Positions 1 to 8,858 of a stretch of 64,000 nucleotides of DNA are shown here, in pieces. Both the position numbers and the translations under genes were made by a program. Under the pieces are notes generated by a model. The model had not been told where the DNA came from. It worked only from the letters and a program-made list of their open reading frames with translations, and searched no databases. Source of the DNA: Verrucomicrobiota bacterium (lineage in GTDB: Bacteria; Verrucomicrobiota; Verrucomicrobiia; Limisphaerales; UBA8199); contig JAAYVL010000153.1 of assembly GCA_012517205.1 (NCBI GenBank), positions 24,667-88,666 of the forward strand. The letters run 5' to 3'. How positions within the stretch are numbered: the first letter of the stretch is position 1; each line of letters opens with the position of its first letter.

Positions 1-1
1 C

Positions 2-481
2 ATGAGCATTCGCTTTGCCGAGGAAGACGTGCGGCCCATGGGGCGCCCGGCGGCGGGCGTGCGCGGCATCAACCTGGAGAAAGCCGATGCCGTCGTGGCC
101 CTCGCGCTGGCGGTTCCTGACGCGACCTTGCTGGTGGCCGGCGAAAACGGCATCGGCAAGCGAACCCCCTTTGACCTGGCCCGGGAGGATGGAACGACCG
201 AGCCGGTCTATCGCCTCCAGTCGCGGGGCGGCAAGGGCATCATTACGATGAAAGCCAATGAGAAGACCGGCGCCGTGGTGGGCGCCCTGACCGTTCAGGA
301 CGGCGACGAAGTTATGCTGATAACGGCAGGCGGGCAACTGGTGCGCACCTACGTGAAGGACATTCGGGAGACAGGCCGGAATGCGCAGGGCGTTCGGCTG
401 ATTAACCTGGCCGAAGGCGATCAACTGCAGGCTATCGCGCCAGTGATCAGCGAGCAGCAGGAGAACGGTGCGGAAGAATAG
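2..481 (+). CDS. gyrA: DNA gyrase subunit A, C-terminal fragment (5' end outside window)
   Basis: This is the last ~159 residues of GyrA, the DNA-wrapping subunit of gyrase, which introduces negative supercoils with GyrB. The visible part is the C-terminal beta-pinwheel. It shows repeated blade signatures such as 'MGRPAAGVRGI', a GyrA-box-like 'QSRGGKGI' (canonical QRRGGKG) and 'GRNAQGVRLINL'. The tail is short and acidic ('EENGAEE'-like). The reading frame is open at the left edge, so the listed ATG is internal and the true start lies upstream of the window. ParC shares the fold but normally lacks an intact GyrA box, so GyrA is preferred. pdxH converges on it from the right. Confidence 0.93.
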   Translation: MSIRFAEEDVRPMGRPAAGVRGINLEKADAVVALALAVPDATLLVAGENGIGKRTPFDLAREDGTTEPVYRLQSRGGKGIITMKANEKTGAVVGALTVQDGDEVMLITAGGQLVRTYVKDIRETGRNAQGVRLINLAEGDQLQAIAPVISEQQENGAEE

Positions 482-559
482 CCGGGGGCAGCGCCGCCCG
501 GCGGCAACCGCGGTCGCGGGAAACAGCCGCCGCCGCGAGGCGGGGCGCGTCGGGAAGAC

Positions 560-1267
560 TCAGGGCGACAGGCGCTCGATCCGCCAGGTGTTATCCGGCT
601 GCCGGGTATAGCGAAACCGATCGTGGAGGCGGTTGGGGCGGCCCTGCCAGAACTCGATCCGCGCGGGCCAAAGCCGGTAGCCCCCCCAGAACGGAGGGCG
701 GGGCACTTCCTTCCCGGCGTAGCGGGCTTCGATCTGCCGCCACTTCTCCTCCAGGGCTGCCCGATCCGGAATCACGGTGCTTTGCGGCGAGGCCCAGGCC
801 GCCTCCTGGCTGCCCCGTGGCCGCGAATGGAAATAGGCATCGGACTCCGCCGGCGGCAGTTGGCTGATTTCGCCCGCGATGCACACTTGCCGCTCCTGGT
901 TCGACCAATAAAACACCAACGCCGCCCGGGGATTTCCAGCCAACTCCTGCCCTTTGCGGCTTTCGTAATTGGTGAAGAATACAAAGCCGCGCTCATCCAC
1001 ACCCTTGAGCAGCACCACCCGCGCCGACGGATGCCCATGCGAGTCCACCGTCGCCAGCGTCATCGCCGTCAGGTCGAGCGGCTCAGCGCCGCTGGCCAGG
1101 AGCAGTTTCTTGTAGAGCTTGATGCCAAACTTCCGCAGCCGCCCGCTGGCGCGGACTCCCGCCGCCTGCTCAAACCACTTCTTGAACTGGGCGATGGGAT
1201 CCGCCTCCAAATCCCGCCGCCGCAGACCGGTCAGGTTGTATTCACGCCGCAAGTCCGCAATAGCCAT
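560..1267 (-). CDS. pdxH: Pyridoxamine/pyridoxine 5'-phosphate oxidase
   Basis: PdxH is an FMN-dependent cytosolic enzyme that oxidises PNP or PMP to pyridoxal 5'-phosphate, the last step of vitamin B6 synthesis or salvage. The 235-residue product starts with 'MAIADLRREYNLTGL'. It carries the FMN-binding strand 'ARVVLLKGVDERGFVFFTNYES' and ends with the family signature around 'GYRLWP', 'IEFWQGR' and 'RLHDR', finishing in 'RLSP'. Most homologues are ~210-220 residues; the extra ~15-18 residues lie between the 'FEQA' helix and 'AMTLATV' and are lysine/arginine rich. It converges with gyrA and is separated from leuD by a short gap, so it is probably a single gene or the distal gene after leuD. 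Confidence 0.95.
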   Translation of the reverse strand: MAIADLRREYNLTGLRRRDLEADPIAQFKKWFEQAAGVRASGRLRKFGIKLYKKLLLASGAEPLDLTAMTLATVDSHGHPSARVVLLKGVDERGFVFFTNYESRKGQELAGNPRAALVFYWSNQERQVCIAGEISQLPPAESDAYFHSRPRGSQEAAWASPQSTVIPDRAALEEKWRQIEARYAGKEVPRPPFWGGYRLWPARIEFWQGRPNRLHDRFRYTRQPDNTWRIERLSP

Positions 1268-1351
1268 AACCCAAAATCAAAACCCCGCCCGTTATCCCGC
1301 CAGGCGGGAGCCGGGGAGTGAGGGCGAATCGCGCATACAGGCGTCGCCGGG

Positions 1352-1918
1352 CTACGACTGCGCGGCCGAACTGGCAGGCATCATCCCCGTCTTGCGCGCA
1401 TAATTGAAGATGCCTCCGGCATCCACCACGGGCCGCACATCCCCCAGGGACTTAAACGGATAGACCTTGCCCGAATCCTTGCTGGTGACGGTGCCGGCAT
1501 CCAGATCCACCGTCACGACCTCGCCTGTTTTGAGGGCGTCGCAGAGCCGTTCGACGGTTTCGCAGGGATACAACTCGCCCGTGGCAACGGCATTGCGGAA
1601 GAAAATGCGCGCAAAGCTTTCCGCCAGAACGACCTTGCAGCCCGCGGAACCCAACGCAATCGGCGCATGTTCCCGCGAGCTGCCGCAGCCAAAATTGCGC
1701 CCGGCCACCACGATCGGATATTGGCTGTCGAGCTGGCCTTCGTCCACATAACGCTTCGGATACGCCGATTCCGGCAATCCCGCGAAGGCGTAAGCCCCCA
1801 GCTTTTCGTACTCCTGCGGAATCGTCGGCACGAGATTCAAGTATTGCGCCGGGATAATCTGATCCGTGTCTATATTATCCCGCACCACAAAGACTGGTCC
1901 GGCAAAAACAGATTGCAT
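1352..1918 (-). CDS. leuD: 3-isopropylmalate dehydratase small subunit
   Basis: LeuD pairs with the Fe-S subunit LeuC to isomerise 2- to 3-isopropylmalate in leucine synthesis. The ORF track extends to 2305, but similarity to the family begins at 'MQSVFAGPVFVVRDNIDTDQI', so the start is placed at 1918 (188 residues, within the LeuD range). The substrate-loop/swivel-domain motif 'NFGCGSSREHA' lies at residues 75-85, and 'DNIDTDQIIPAQY' is near the N terminus. Sequence upstream of 1918 in the same frame is the repeat-bearing intergenic region and not coding. leuC is not in this window. A homoaconitase or 2,3-dimethylmalate dehydratase small subunit is a less likely alternative. Confidence 0.9.
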   Translation of the reverse strand: MQSVFAGPVFVVRDNIDTDQIIPAQYLNLVPTIPQEYEKLGAYAFAGLPESAYPKRYVDEGQLDSQYPIVVAGRNFGCGSSREHAPIALGSAGCKVVLAESFARIFFRNAVATGELYPCETVERLCDALKTGEVVTVDLDAGTVTSKDSGKVYPFKSLGDVRPVVDAGGIFNYARKTGMMPASSAAQS

Positions 1919-2093
1919 GAGCCCAACTTGGACGACGGCCAGCCCATTTTCAATCAGATATTGACAGGAATCTACTTTTCGAACGCCTGCCTGGATAACT
2001 CGTCCGCCCAAAGGAACGGCTAAAACTGGACGCAACCTCGCACCCCAAACCCGAATAAAGCCGAAAGCCAACTCCAACCAAATCCTGCCGAAC

Positions 2094-2308
2094 TGTCCAA
2101 TTATTGGACACTTGCCTGCTTTCGGCCTCAATAGCCATTTCCAATGCCAGATTTCGCCTAACCTGCATAATTTCACGGACATCCATAGATACCAGCTGGC
2201 CGTGTACAAGGGGTGTACAAGGGGAGTACAACGGATGCTCAGCAGAGGAACAATGAAAAATCCGTTGTGCATCCGGTGAGCATCCCTTGTACACCCCTTG
2301 TACACGGC
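2094..2308. repeat. Composite intergenic repeat, copy 1 (palindrome plus long hairpin)
   Basis: In the leuD/2476 divergent gap there is a perfect 17-bp palindrome TGTCCAATTATTGGACA at 2094-2110. Exactly 88 nt further on is a perfect 25-bp inverted repeat (2199-2223 against 2284-2308) beginning GCCGTGTACAAGGGG and containing two tandem GTGTACAAGGG units per arm. Inner stem pieces GGATGCTC / GAGCATCC are also present, with an extra GAGTACAAC in the left arm. Similar elements occur at 29947-30151 and 42336-42816. The function is not known to me. Confidence 0.9.
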
Positions 2309-2475
2309 GCTTTGAGATGGTATCGAGAGGGTGGGGGCAGGGAAGTGCCGACGAGAGCGTGCCAGGGCAGGGGACGGTATGGCCTTAAAAACTATCGGAA
2401 ACGACGAAATTTACAGGGACAACGGATTGACATTGCTTTCCCGGATGGTTTTCGGCATCCTTGCCTGTGAAACCT

Positions 2476-2691
2476 ATGAAGCAGAAGGGTCGAATCGCTG
2501 TCGCGCCACTGGCTACTGGCCAGGTTTGGCGGATGGCGGATTCACATCTTCATGTTGACCTCGTAGGCAAGCACCTGGTCCATTACAAGCTCATCAAGCG
2601 CGACGCCAAGCGCACCCCCATGTCGCTTTCCAACAAGAAGACTGTGGAGAAATACCTCAGGACCAACAAAGCCGTTTTGGTGCAGGGATAA
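2476..2691 (+). CDS. Conserved small protein of unknown function
   Basis: This encodes a 71-residue basic protein starting 'MKQKGRIAVAPLATGQVWRM'. It contains 'VGKHLVHYKL' and a C-terminal block 'SLSNKKTVEKYLRTNKAVL'. I recognise it as resembling a small conserved protein seen repeatedly in Verrucomicrobia. It has no signal peptide or membrane segment. The ATG at 2476 is preferred over the TTG at 2461, because the conserved block begins with MKQKG; no clear Shine-Dalgarno is visible. It follows composite repeat copy 1 and precedes the exported oxidoreductase on the same strand with a 273-nt gap. Function is unknown; a small nucleic-acid-binding role would only be a guess from its charge. Confidence 0.7.
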   Translation: MKQKGRIAVAPLATGQVWRMADSHLHVDLVGKHLVHYKLIKRDAKRTPMSLSNKKTVEKYLRTNKAVLVQG

Positions 2692-2964
2692 ACGCATTTG
2701 CCCCAAAAACGGGGTGGCCTGGCAGAAAAGAGACAGAGCGTGCTGGCGGCGGGCTGCGCACCTCAAAACCGAGTCGTTCCCCCGAGGAGTCCGTGCCTTC
2801 GCCCCCCAAAGGCTCACCCCCAATATACGACGCTCTCTTTAAGCTCCGGTTAAAGACTCCGCCCGCTGGGAACACCATGCCCTGCGGACACAAGCCTGTA
2901 TTCAGCCGCCCCGGAGATTTTATCCCGGCTTGTCTTTTCGCCAACTCCGGCTTAACAGGGAAAC

Positions 2965-4314
2965 ATGAACCGCAGACAATTCATCCAAGCCGGTGCGGCG
3001 GGATTGGCGTTGGCGTCCCTCGGCGGCTATGCCGCTGAATTCGCAGACCAGAAGAAGCGTGTTGGCCTCATCGGCTGCGGTTGGTACGGCAAGAGTGATT
3101 TGCTCCGCCTGATCCAGGTTGCGCCGGTCGAGGTGGTCTCGCTATGCGACGTGGATAAGCAGATGCTCGCCGGGGCGGCGGAGATCGTCGCCGCGCGCCA
3201 GGCCTCCAGGAAGGCGCCCCGCACCTATCATGACTACCGGGAGATGCTCCGCGAAAAGGACCTGGAGATTGTCCTGATCGCCACGCCGGACCATTGGCAC
3301 GCCCTGCCGATGATCGCCGCGGTGGAAGCCGGCGCGGATGTTTATGTGCAGAAGCCAATCAGCGTGGATGTGGTCGAGGGGCAGGCCATGCTGGCCGCCG
3401 CGCGCAAGCATAAACGCGTCGTGCAGGTCGGCACCCAGCGCCGCAGCACCCCGCATCTCATCGAAGCCCGGGACGCCATTCTGCGCGAGGGAAAGCTTGG
3501 CAAAATCGGGCTGGTGGAGATTTACAGCTATTACGGCGGCGGCGCCGGAACGGAGCCCGAGGACAGTGCGCCGCCCGATTACCTTGACTGGGAGATGTGG
3601 ACCGGCCCGGCGCCTCTGCGTCCCTACAACCGCATGAAGCACCCGCGCGGCTGGCGATCGTTCATGGAATATGGCAACGGCACCGTCGGCGATCTCTGCA
3701 TCCACATGCTCGATGCGGCGCGCTGGATGCTGGGTCTTGGCGCGCCGCGAACGGTCAGCTCCGCCGGTGGCATTTTCGTGCGCCAGGGCCGGAAGGCCAA
3801 CATCGCCGACACCCAAACCGCGATCTTCGACTTCGGCGATTTGCAGGTGGTCTGGCAGCATCGCCGCTGGGGCCAATCACCCGACCCGCGCTATCCCTGG
3901 GGCATTACGTTCTGGGGAGAGAAGGGACATCTCAAGGCCAGCATTAACAGCTATACCTTTGTGCCCGCCGATAACCGTCCCCCTCTGCACCGCGAAGTGA
4001 CGATGGAGTTGGAGCAATACCCCGAGGACCGGGAGGAAAAGGAACTGGAAAAACAAGTCGCGCCCGCGATACGGGGCCACATGAAAGACTTTCTGGCCGC
4101 CATTGCCACGCGTGGCAAGCCCGTAGCCGATATCGAGCAGGGGTATATTTCCACGACGGCCTGCATCCTGGCCAACCTGTCCATGAAGCTGGGCCGCAGC
4201 CTGGCGTGGGACGCCGCACGGGGGCGCGTGGTCGGTGATGAGGAAGCCAACGGTCTCCTGGCACGGCCCTACCGCGCGCCCTGGGAGCATCCCGAGCCGT
4301 TGAAATTCAGTTAG
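2965..4314 (+). CDS. Exported Gfo/Idh/MocA family oxidoreductase (Tat signal)
   Basis: This is a NAD(P)-dependent oxidoreductase of the glucose-fructose oxidoreductase / inositol dehydrogenase family, expected to act on sugars or sugar acids outside the cytoplasm. The N terminus 'MNRRQFIQAGAAGLALASLGG' is a twin-arginine signal. The Rossmann fold follows with 'RVGLIGCGWYGK' and 'SLCDVD'. The family EKP motif appears as 'VYVQKPISVDV', a Q for E change next to the catalytic lysine. The C-terminal sheet domain contains 'GTVGDLCIHMLDAARWMLG', with the conserved D/H pair. At 449 residues the length is typical of Tat-exported members in Planctomycetes and Verrucomicrobia. A second, canonical paralogue is convergent downstream. 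The substrate cannot be told from sequence. Confidence 0.88.
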   Translation: MNRRQFIQAGAAGLALASLGGYAAEFADQKKRVGLIGCGWYGKSDLLRLIQVAPVEVVSLCDVDKQMLAGAAEIVAARQASRKAPRTYHDYREMLREKDLEIVLIATPDHWHALPMIAAVEAGADVYVQKPISVDVVEGQAMLAAARKHKRVVQVGTQRRSTPHLIEARDAILREGKLGKIGLVEIYSYYGGGAGTEPEDSAPPDYLDWEMWTGPAPLRPYNRMKHPRGWRSFMEYGNGTVGDLCIHMLDAARWMLGLGAPRTVSSAGGIFVRQGRKANIADTQTAIFDFGDLQVVWQHRRWGQSPDPRYPWGITFWGEKGHLKASINSYTFVPADNRPPLHREVTMELEQYPEDREEKELEKQVAPAIRGHMKDFLAAIATRGKPVADIEQGYISTTACILANLSMKLGRSLAWDAARGRVVGDEEANGLLARPYRAPWEHPEPLKFS

Positions 4315-4360
4315 TCCCGGCCCGCCGGGTGGGCCACCGCTTCCGGCGCCGCCGCCGCGC

Positions 4361-5866
4361 CTACACCTTCGCCGGCACGACAAACGGTGGGCGATAAGGG
4401 CGCGTCAGCATTTCGTTGGCCGCCCGGTTTCCCGCAAAGCGTTCTTTCCGGGGGTCAAACTTGAGCGGCATCCCCAACCACACCTTGTCCTTCGCCAGAT
4501 CCACGCCGTTGGCATCCAGATGCCCGGCCATGCGGTCAAAGGCCTCGGCCAGGCTCCGGTTATCCGCAAGCGCCTGCCGGATTTCTCCCGGCGCCTTTTG
4601 CGCCCCCAGCCGATAGGAGATATTCCCGGTATGAACCAGGCCCGCCGACAAATGGCCTTCCAGGATCTCCGCGTTGAGCGCTTGGACGTTGCGGCTCCGG
4701 ACAGCGGCGATCCAGTTGCCATGATGGCCGCCCGATTCCGCCGTCAACCCCACCGGAGTCTTCACCGAATCGGCCGCGGCCTTCTTTCGGCCCGTGAAGC
4801 GCGTGATTTCCTTGCCGTCGCGGTCATAGATGATCGCTTCGGTATAGCTGGGGACTACCACGCTGCCATGCTCGCACTCGATGACGTTGCCGATGCTCAC
4901 GCCCCGGTAGTTGTCCATCTTCCAGCCCTGGCTTTGCGCCGCCTGGTCGTGCGGCAAGCCGCGCACTTCAAAGAGCAGCGGGGTTTTGTATCCGTGATAG
5001 ACAATGAGAGTGTTGGGGGTTTCGGCGGAATCCTGGTAGCCCAGGCGCCCGCCAATGGCTTGCGTGAAGGGCGCAATGGTCTTTTCGCCCAGAAACCAGC
5101 GGGCAATATCCAACTGGTGCGGGCCCTGGTTCCCATAATCGCCGTTGCCGTAGTTCCAAAACCAATGCCAGTCGTAGTGAATCGTCCCATTGCCGGTTTT
5201 GCGGCGCGGTGGTTCGTTTGGGGCCGGGCCACACCAGAGATCATACTCGATGTAAGCGGGCACCGGCTGCGGCCCATCCACCGTTCCGATACTCCTGCGG
5301 GCCTTGTAACAAAAGCCGCGCGCCAGCAGAATCCGGCCCAGGCGCCCCTCGCGCACATACTGCACCGCCTCCTGCAGCCCTCCTGACGAACGGCACTGCG
5401 TGCCGCATTGGACGATGCGCTTATATTTGCGGGCCGCTTCAACCATTTTGCGGCCCTCGAAAAGGTTGTGGCTGGCCGGTTTCTCGACGTAAACATCCTT
5501 GCCCGCCTGGCAGGCCCACACTGTTGCCAGCGCGTGCCAATGGTTCGGCGTCGCGATGGAAACCGCGTCCACATCCTTGTTGTCGAGCACCCGGCGCAGA
5601 TCGGTGCAGGCCTGGACGCTGCTGCCCAGTTCCCGGGCCTTGGCTTCCAGCACCTGGCGGTCCACGTCGCAAATAGCCACCACCCGCACGCCGCTGAGCC
5701 TGTTCAGGGCCTTGATATGGCCGGCGCCCTGGCCGCGAAAGCCAATCACCGCAACGCGGATGTCGTCATTGGCCCCGACAGCCCGGCTCCAGGTGCGAGC
5801 GTCCAGACTGAAAGCGGCGGCGCCGAGGGCAACGGTTTTGAGGAAATCACGACGATTCAGGTTCAT
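4361..5866 (-). CDS. Exported Gfo/Idh/MocA family oxidoreductase (Tat signal)
   Basis: This 501-residue paralogue of the preceding gene is convergent with it. It begins 'MNLNRRDFLKTVALGAAAFSL', a twin-arginine signal. The Rossmann region 'IRVAVIGFRGQGAGHIKAL' and the canonical 'VYVEKPASHNLFEG' motif follow. The C-terminal domain includes 'GNQGPHQLDIARWFLG', as expected for the substrate-contacting helix. It ends in 'RPYRPPFVVPAK', similar to the 'RPYRAPWEHPE' end of its neighbour, so the two probably share ancestry within this subfamily. The probable role is periplasmic oxidation or hydride-shuttle chemistry on carbohydrates; the exact substrate is unknown. The start is fixed by the signal peptide. 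Confidence 0.88.
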   Translation of the reverse strand: MNLNRRDFLKTVALGAAAFSLDARTWSRAVGANDDIRVAVIGFRGQGAGHIKALNRLSGVRVVAICDVDRQVLEAKARELGSSVQACTDLRRVLDNKDVDAVSIATPNHWHALATVWACQAGKDVYVEKPASHNLFEGRKMVEAARKYKRIVQCGTQCRSSGGLQEAVQYVREGRLGRILLARGFCYKARRSIGTVDGPQPVPAYIEYDLWCGPAPNEPPRRKTGNGTIHYDWHWFWNYGNGDYGNQGPHQLDIARWFLGEKTIAPFTQAIGGRLGYQDSAETPNTLIVYHGYKTPLLFEVRGLPHDQAAQSQGWKMDNYRGVSIGNVIECEHGSVVVPSYTEAIIYDRDGKEITRFTGRKKAAADSVKTPVGLTAESGGHHGNWIAAVRSRNVQALNAEILEGHLSAGLVHTGNISYRLGAQKAPGEIRQALADNRSLAEAFDRMAGHLDANGVDLAKDKVWLGMPLKFDPRKERFAGNRAANEMLTRPYRPPFVVPAKV

Positions 5867-6125
5867 AATAGTATTGTATTGTCTTTGGATTCAGTAGGGG
5901 AAGGCGGAGGTCAATTCAACTCCTTTTTCCTTAACTGGCAGAAAACCGCGCACTGTCTGCCAGCCGCCAGGCATTCCGCGAGACCCTTTTTGCGACGCTG
6001 AGAGGGCCCCTGGAGCATCGGGCACTTCAGCTCCACAGCAGCCGATTCGGCAAGGAGGAGCACTTTCGCATTCGCTTGACGGAGATGGGCTTTCCATCAT
6101 ACGATAGATCTATATAAACAGTTAG

Positions 6126-6488
6126 AGCCCAATCCCGCGCCTCTCCATCCAGGCTCTGCGCCAGCGCAAAGCTCACCGCCTGCGCTCCCTCAAGCTGCCG
6201 CCCCGCCTCATTTACACCTCCCTGCTGGAACGGTTCCTGACCTGCGGGCGCCCCCACTGCTCCTGTCATCAAGGCCACAAACACGGTCCCTTCTTCTACC
6301 TCAACCGCTGCCTGTCCAAAGGTCGCATGAGCAGCCTGCTGCTCAAATCCGACGCTCAGATCACCCAAGCCCGCCAAGCGGTCCAGGCCTACCGCCAGGT
6401 GCTCGCAGCTCTCGACCAACTCTCTTGGATCAATCTGGAACTGCTGCGGCGCGATGAGCCCTTGTTCGGGAAACCAACCCCAGTATGA
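6126..6488 (+). pseudogene. DUF6788-like IS accessory ORF, 5' incomplete
   Basis: An open frame of 120 codons runs from a stop at 6123-6125 to the TGA at 6486-6488 with no convincing start codon. It reads '...LPPRLIYTSLLERFLTCGRP', then 'HCSCHQGHKHGPFFYLNRC', and ends in a helical 'ALDQLSWINLELLRRD' segment. The Cys/His-rich core followed by a helical tail resembles DUF6788-type proteins that accompany some transposases. Missing initiation suggests 5' truncation or decay. Its TGA overlaps the ATG of the transposase ORF (ATGA), suggesting the original element used translational coupling. This frame is absent from the supplied ORF track because it lacks a start. Confidence 0.6.
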
Positions 6489-7733
6489 GACTGCGTCAGT
6501 TCGCCGCCTATGTTCGCAAAGTCTTTCGCCTCCACCGGCTGGCCGGCCGCATCAGCGGCTCCCGTTGTGACCCCGACATCCCCCTCGGCCATCTGGTTAA
6601 GTTTGGACTTCGGTGCCGTGTTCACCCCCCCCCCCAGCTTTCTTCAACTCCAAAGCGAGCCGCGCCGGAAAGCCTGGCGCAACACGCTGGGCTACGCCAA
6701 GCCCATCCGCGATGATGCCCTGGCTTATGCCACCGCGCGGATGCGGTTGGAGCCGTTGCGGACCGCGCTGGCGACCACCAACAAAGTGCTCAAGCGCAAC
6801 AAGGCTTTCGTGCGCAATCAGATGAGCGGCCTGCTGGCTCTGAACATTGATGCCAATGAACATTTCAAGAGCCGGAGCCACTGCTGTCCGCAGTGCCTGC
6901 AACGCCAGCTCACGGTCAAGAATGCTCAGGGCCAGGAGGAAGAAGTTACCGAGTATTATCACAAAGAGGTTTATGCCCAACTCAGCGGACCGGCCTGGAA
7001 CACGCTGTTGGATGGCGAACCCCTGCGTCCGGGGAGGAGGGCGGGCGGTGGCGTTGCGCTTGTTGGGCCGGCGGCGGCGTCTCTATGGCGTGCGCTTCCT
7101 GGATGTGGTCGTGGCCGATGCCGGGTACGCCAAGGGGCCGTTCCTCAAAGCGGTGACCGCTTTGGGCTGGGCCCTCGTCGTGGTGCTCAAGCAAGGGGAT
7201 TACGACGTCTACCAGGAAGCCTGGGCCTTGACCCAAGGCCAACCCACCCACCAGTTCCGACAAGAGGAGCGCGAGGTCCGCCTTTGGGAAGTGCGCAGCC
7301 TGACCTTCTCCAAAACCTATGGCCGAGCCGTACGGGGGGTGCAGGCCGAGAAGAAATGGACCCAGTTCAAGGTCGTGGGCGGCAAAAAGATACCCGTTCC
7401 CAAACAGTCCGACTGGTTATGGGGGGTGACCGAGGACCTCGGCGGCTATGGTGGCCGGACCATTGGGAACCTGGGGCACGGTTGGTGGCGGATCGAGAAC
7501 TACGCCTTCAACGTCCTGGCCCAGCACTGGCACCTGCGGCACTGCGCCCATCATGATCCGACTTCGATCCTAGCCTGTTTGCTCATTACGCTGCTGCCCT
7601 CAACCTGTTTCATGCCTTTGTTCTGCTCTAGGGCAAACTCTATCGGCAGGGCAAGATCACCCTGCAAGAACTGCGCCTGCAACTCTACCGGGCCGTTGAA
7701 CACGGCTCGCTCCTGCTCCTGTTCAGCGGGTGA
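6485..7733 (+). pseudogene. DDE transposase (IS4-superfamily-like), multiply frameshifted
   Basis: The protein can be followed through three frames. It starts at the ATG at 6485 ('MRLRQFAAYVRKVF...') and shifts at an 11-C run (6625-6635) into 'SFLQLQSEPRRKAW...LATTNKVLKRNKAF...CCPQCL'. It shifts again near 7030-7050 into 'RFLDVVVADAGYAKGPFLKA', 'VVVLKQGDYDVYQEAW' and 'WGVTEDLGGYGG'. After a further shift and an in-frame TAG near 7628 the tail continues as 'LYRQGKITLQELRLQLYRAV' to the TGA at 7731. A Cys-x2-Cys pair and an acidic 'VVADAGY' strand fit a DDE transposase that I recognise from Verrucomicrobial genomes without being able to name its IS family. Several independent lesions make it inactive. 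Confidence 0.75.
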
Positions 7734-8023
7734 GCGCAAGGATAGGCTTTCGGCCGTCTGTTCTTTGATACTTCAAAACTGGCCGGCGGACCTTCACACA
7801 AGAAGTGTGTACTGGTGGAACGGGCGCGGCCCCCTCGACCGACTCGAAGGAACCTCTCGCCCCAGTTTTCCCAGCGCGAGTGCCGCCCCAATCATGGTGG
7901 AGACCAGCATACGGAATTTCTGCCGGGGCGGATGCGGGGTTGCCGTGCGCGGCGGTTTGCAGTATGCTCGGCCGCACGATGGCTTACATGGACAGGCCGG
8001 TCTGGCGGCGGAACTAAAGGTGC

Positions 8024-8854
8024 ATGGCGCGGCAAAGACATAACGTGCTACCTGGCTTCAGCCTGACGATGGGCTTTACGCTTTTCTACCTGGGCGCAAT
8101 TGTTCTGATTCCTTTTGCCGCCTTGGTTTTGCGCGCGCTGGAGCTGTCGTGGCTGGATTTCTGGCGTTTGGCGACGACGGAACGGGCGCTGGCGGCGTAT
8201 CGGCTGACGTTCGGGGCATCGCTGATTGCCGCGGCGGCCAACGGGGTGTTTGGCACGCTGCTGGCCTGGGTGCTTGTGCGCTATCATTTCCCCGGCCGCC
8301 GCAGTCTGGATGCGCTCATTGATTTCCCGTTTGCGCTGCCCACCGCGGTGGCAGGATTGACGCTGGCCAGCCTGTTTGCCCCCGACGGCTGGCTGGGGCG
8401 TTACCTGGTGCCGCTGGGAATCAAAGGTGCGTTTACGCCGCTGGGGGTGGTAATTGCGCTGACGTTTGTGGGGCTGCCTTTTGTGGTGCGGACGCTCCAA
8501 CCGGTGTTGCAGAACCTGGAGCGGGAGGTCGAGGAGGCGGCGGCCACGCTGGGCGCGGGCCGGTTGCGCACGTTCGCGCAGATCATAGCCCCAACGCTGC
8601 TGCCGGCGGTGCTGACCGGGCTGGCGCTAGCGTTTGCCCGGGCCGTCGGGGAATACGGGTCCATTGTATTTATTTCGGGCAACCTTCCCTTCAAGACGGA
8701 GATTGCGCCGTACTTGATCGTGCAGCGCCTGGAAGAATATGACTACACGGGAGCGATTGCGCTGGCGGTGGTGCTGCTGGTCTTTTCGTTTCTGCTGCTC
8801 GGGGCCATCAATTTGCTGGAACAGTGGTCCCGCCATGCGCGCCGCCCCGCTTGA
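8024..8854 (+). CDS. cysT: Sulfate ABC transporter permease CysT
   Basis: CysT is an inner-membrane permease subunit of the sulfate/thiosulfate importer. The 276-residue protein has about six hydrophobic segments and the permease EAA-loop region 'EVEEAAATLGAGRLRTFAQIIAPTLLPA', which docks on the ATPase. Typical CysT sequence such as 'RAVGEYGSIVFISGN' is present. The start at 8024 gives a short cytoplasmic N terminus, normal for the family. It is first in cysT-cysW-cysA; the periplasmic binding protein gene (cysP/sbp) that usually precedes it is absent, and a dead IS lies upstream instead. A molybdate permease is a weaker alternative, because two separate permeases plus a CysA-type ATPase point to sulfate. 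Confidence 0.92.
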   Translation: MARQRHNVLPGFSLTMGFTLFYLGAIVLIPFAALVLRALELSWLDFWRLATTERALAAYRLTFGASLIAAAANGVFGTLLAWVLVRYHFPGRRSLDALIDFPFALPTAVAGLTLASLFAPDGWLGRYLVPLGIKGAFTPLGVVIALTFVGLPFVVRTLQPVLQNLEREVEEAAATLGAGRLRTFAQIIAPTLLPAVLTGLALAFARAVGEYGSIVFISGNLPFKTEIAPYLIVQRLEEYDYTGAIALAVVLLVFSFLLLGAINLLEQWSRHARRPA

Positions 8855-8858
8855 GGTT

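Larger units (their letters stand above)
6126..7733 (+). mobile_element. Decayed insertion sequence (DUF6788-like ORF + DDE transposase)
   Basis: Two ORFs overlap by ATGA at 6485-6488, a typical two-gene IS arrangement, but both are damaged (see the two pseudogene entries). The boundaries are those of recognisable coding sequence; I could not identify terminal inverted repeats or a target duplication. The remnant lies immediately upstream of the cys transporter genes. Confidence 0.75.

Noticed and set aside
2094-2125. Sigma54 promoter reading of TTGGACACTTGCCTGCT
   Set aside because: Copy 1 has GG-N10-GC spacing, but copies 2 and 3 do not keep the GC element, while the palindrome itself is conserved; symmetry explains the signal better.
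2199-2308. CRISPR or integron attC interpretation of the TGTACAAGGGG repeats
   Set aside because: There are no regularly spaced repeats with unique spacers, no cas or integrase genes, and the repeats are arranged as hairpin arms.
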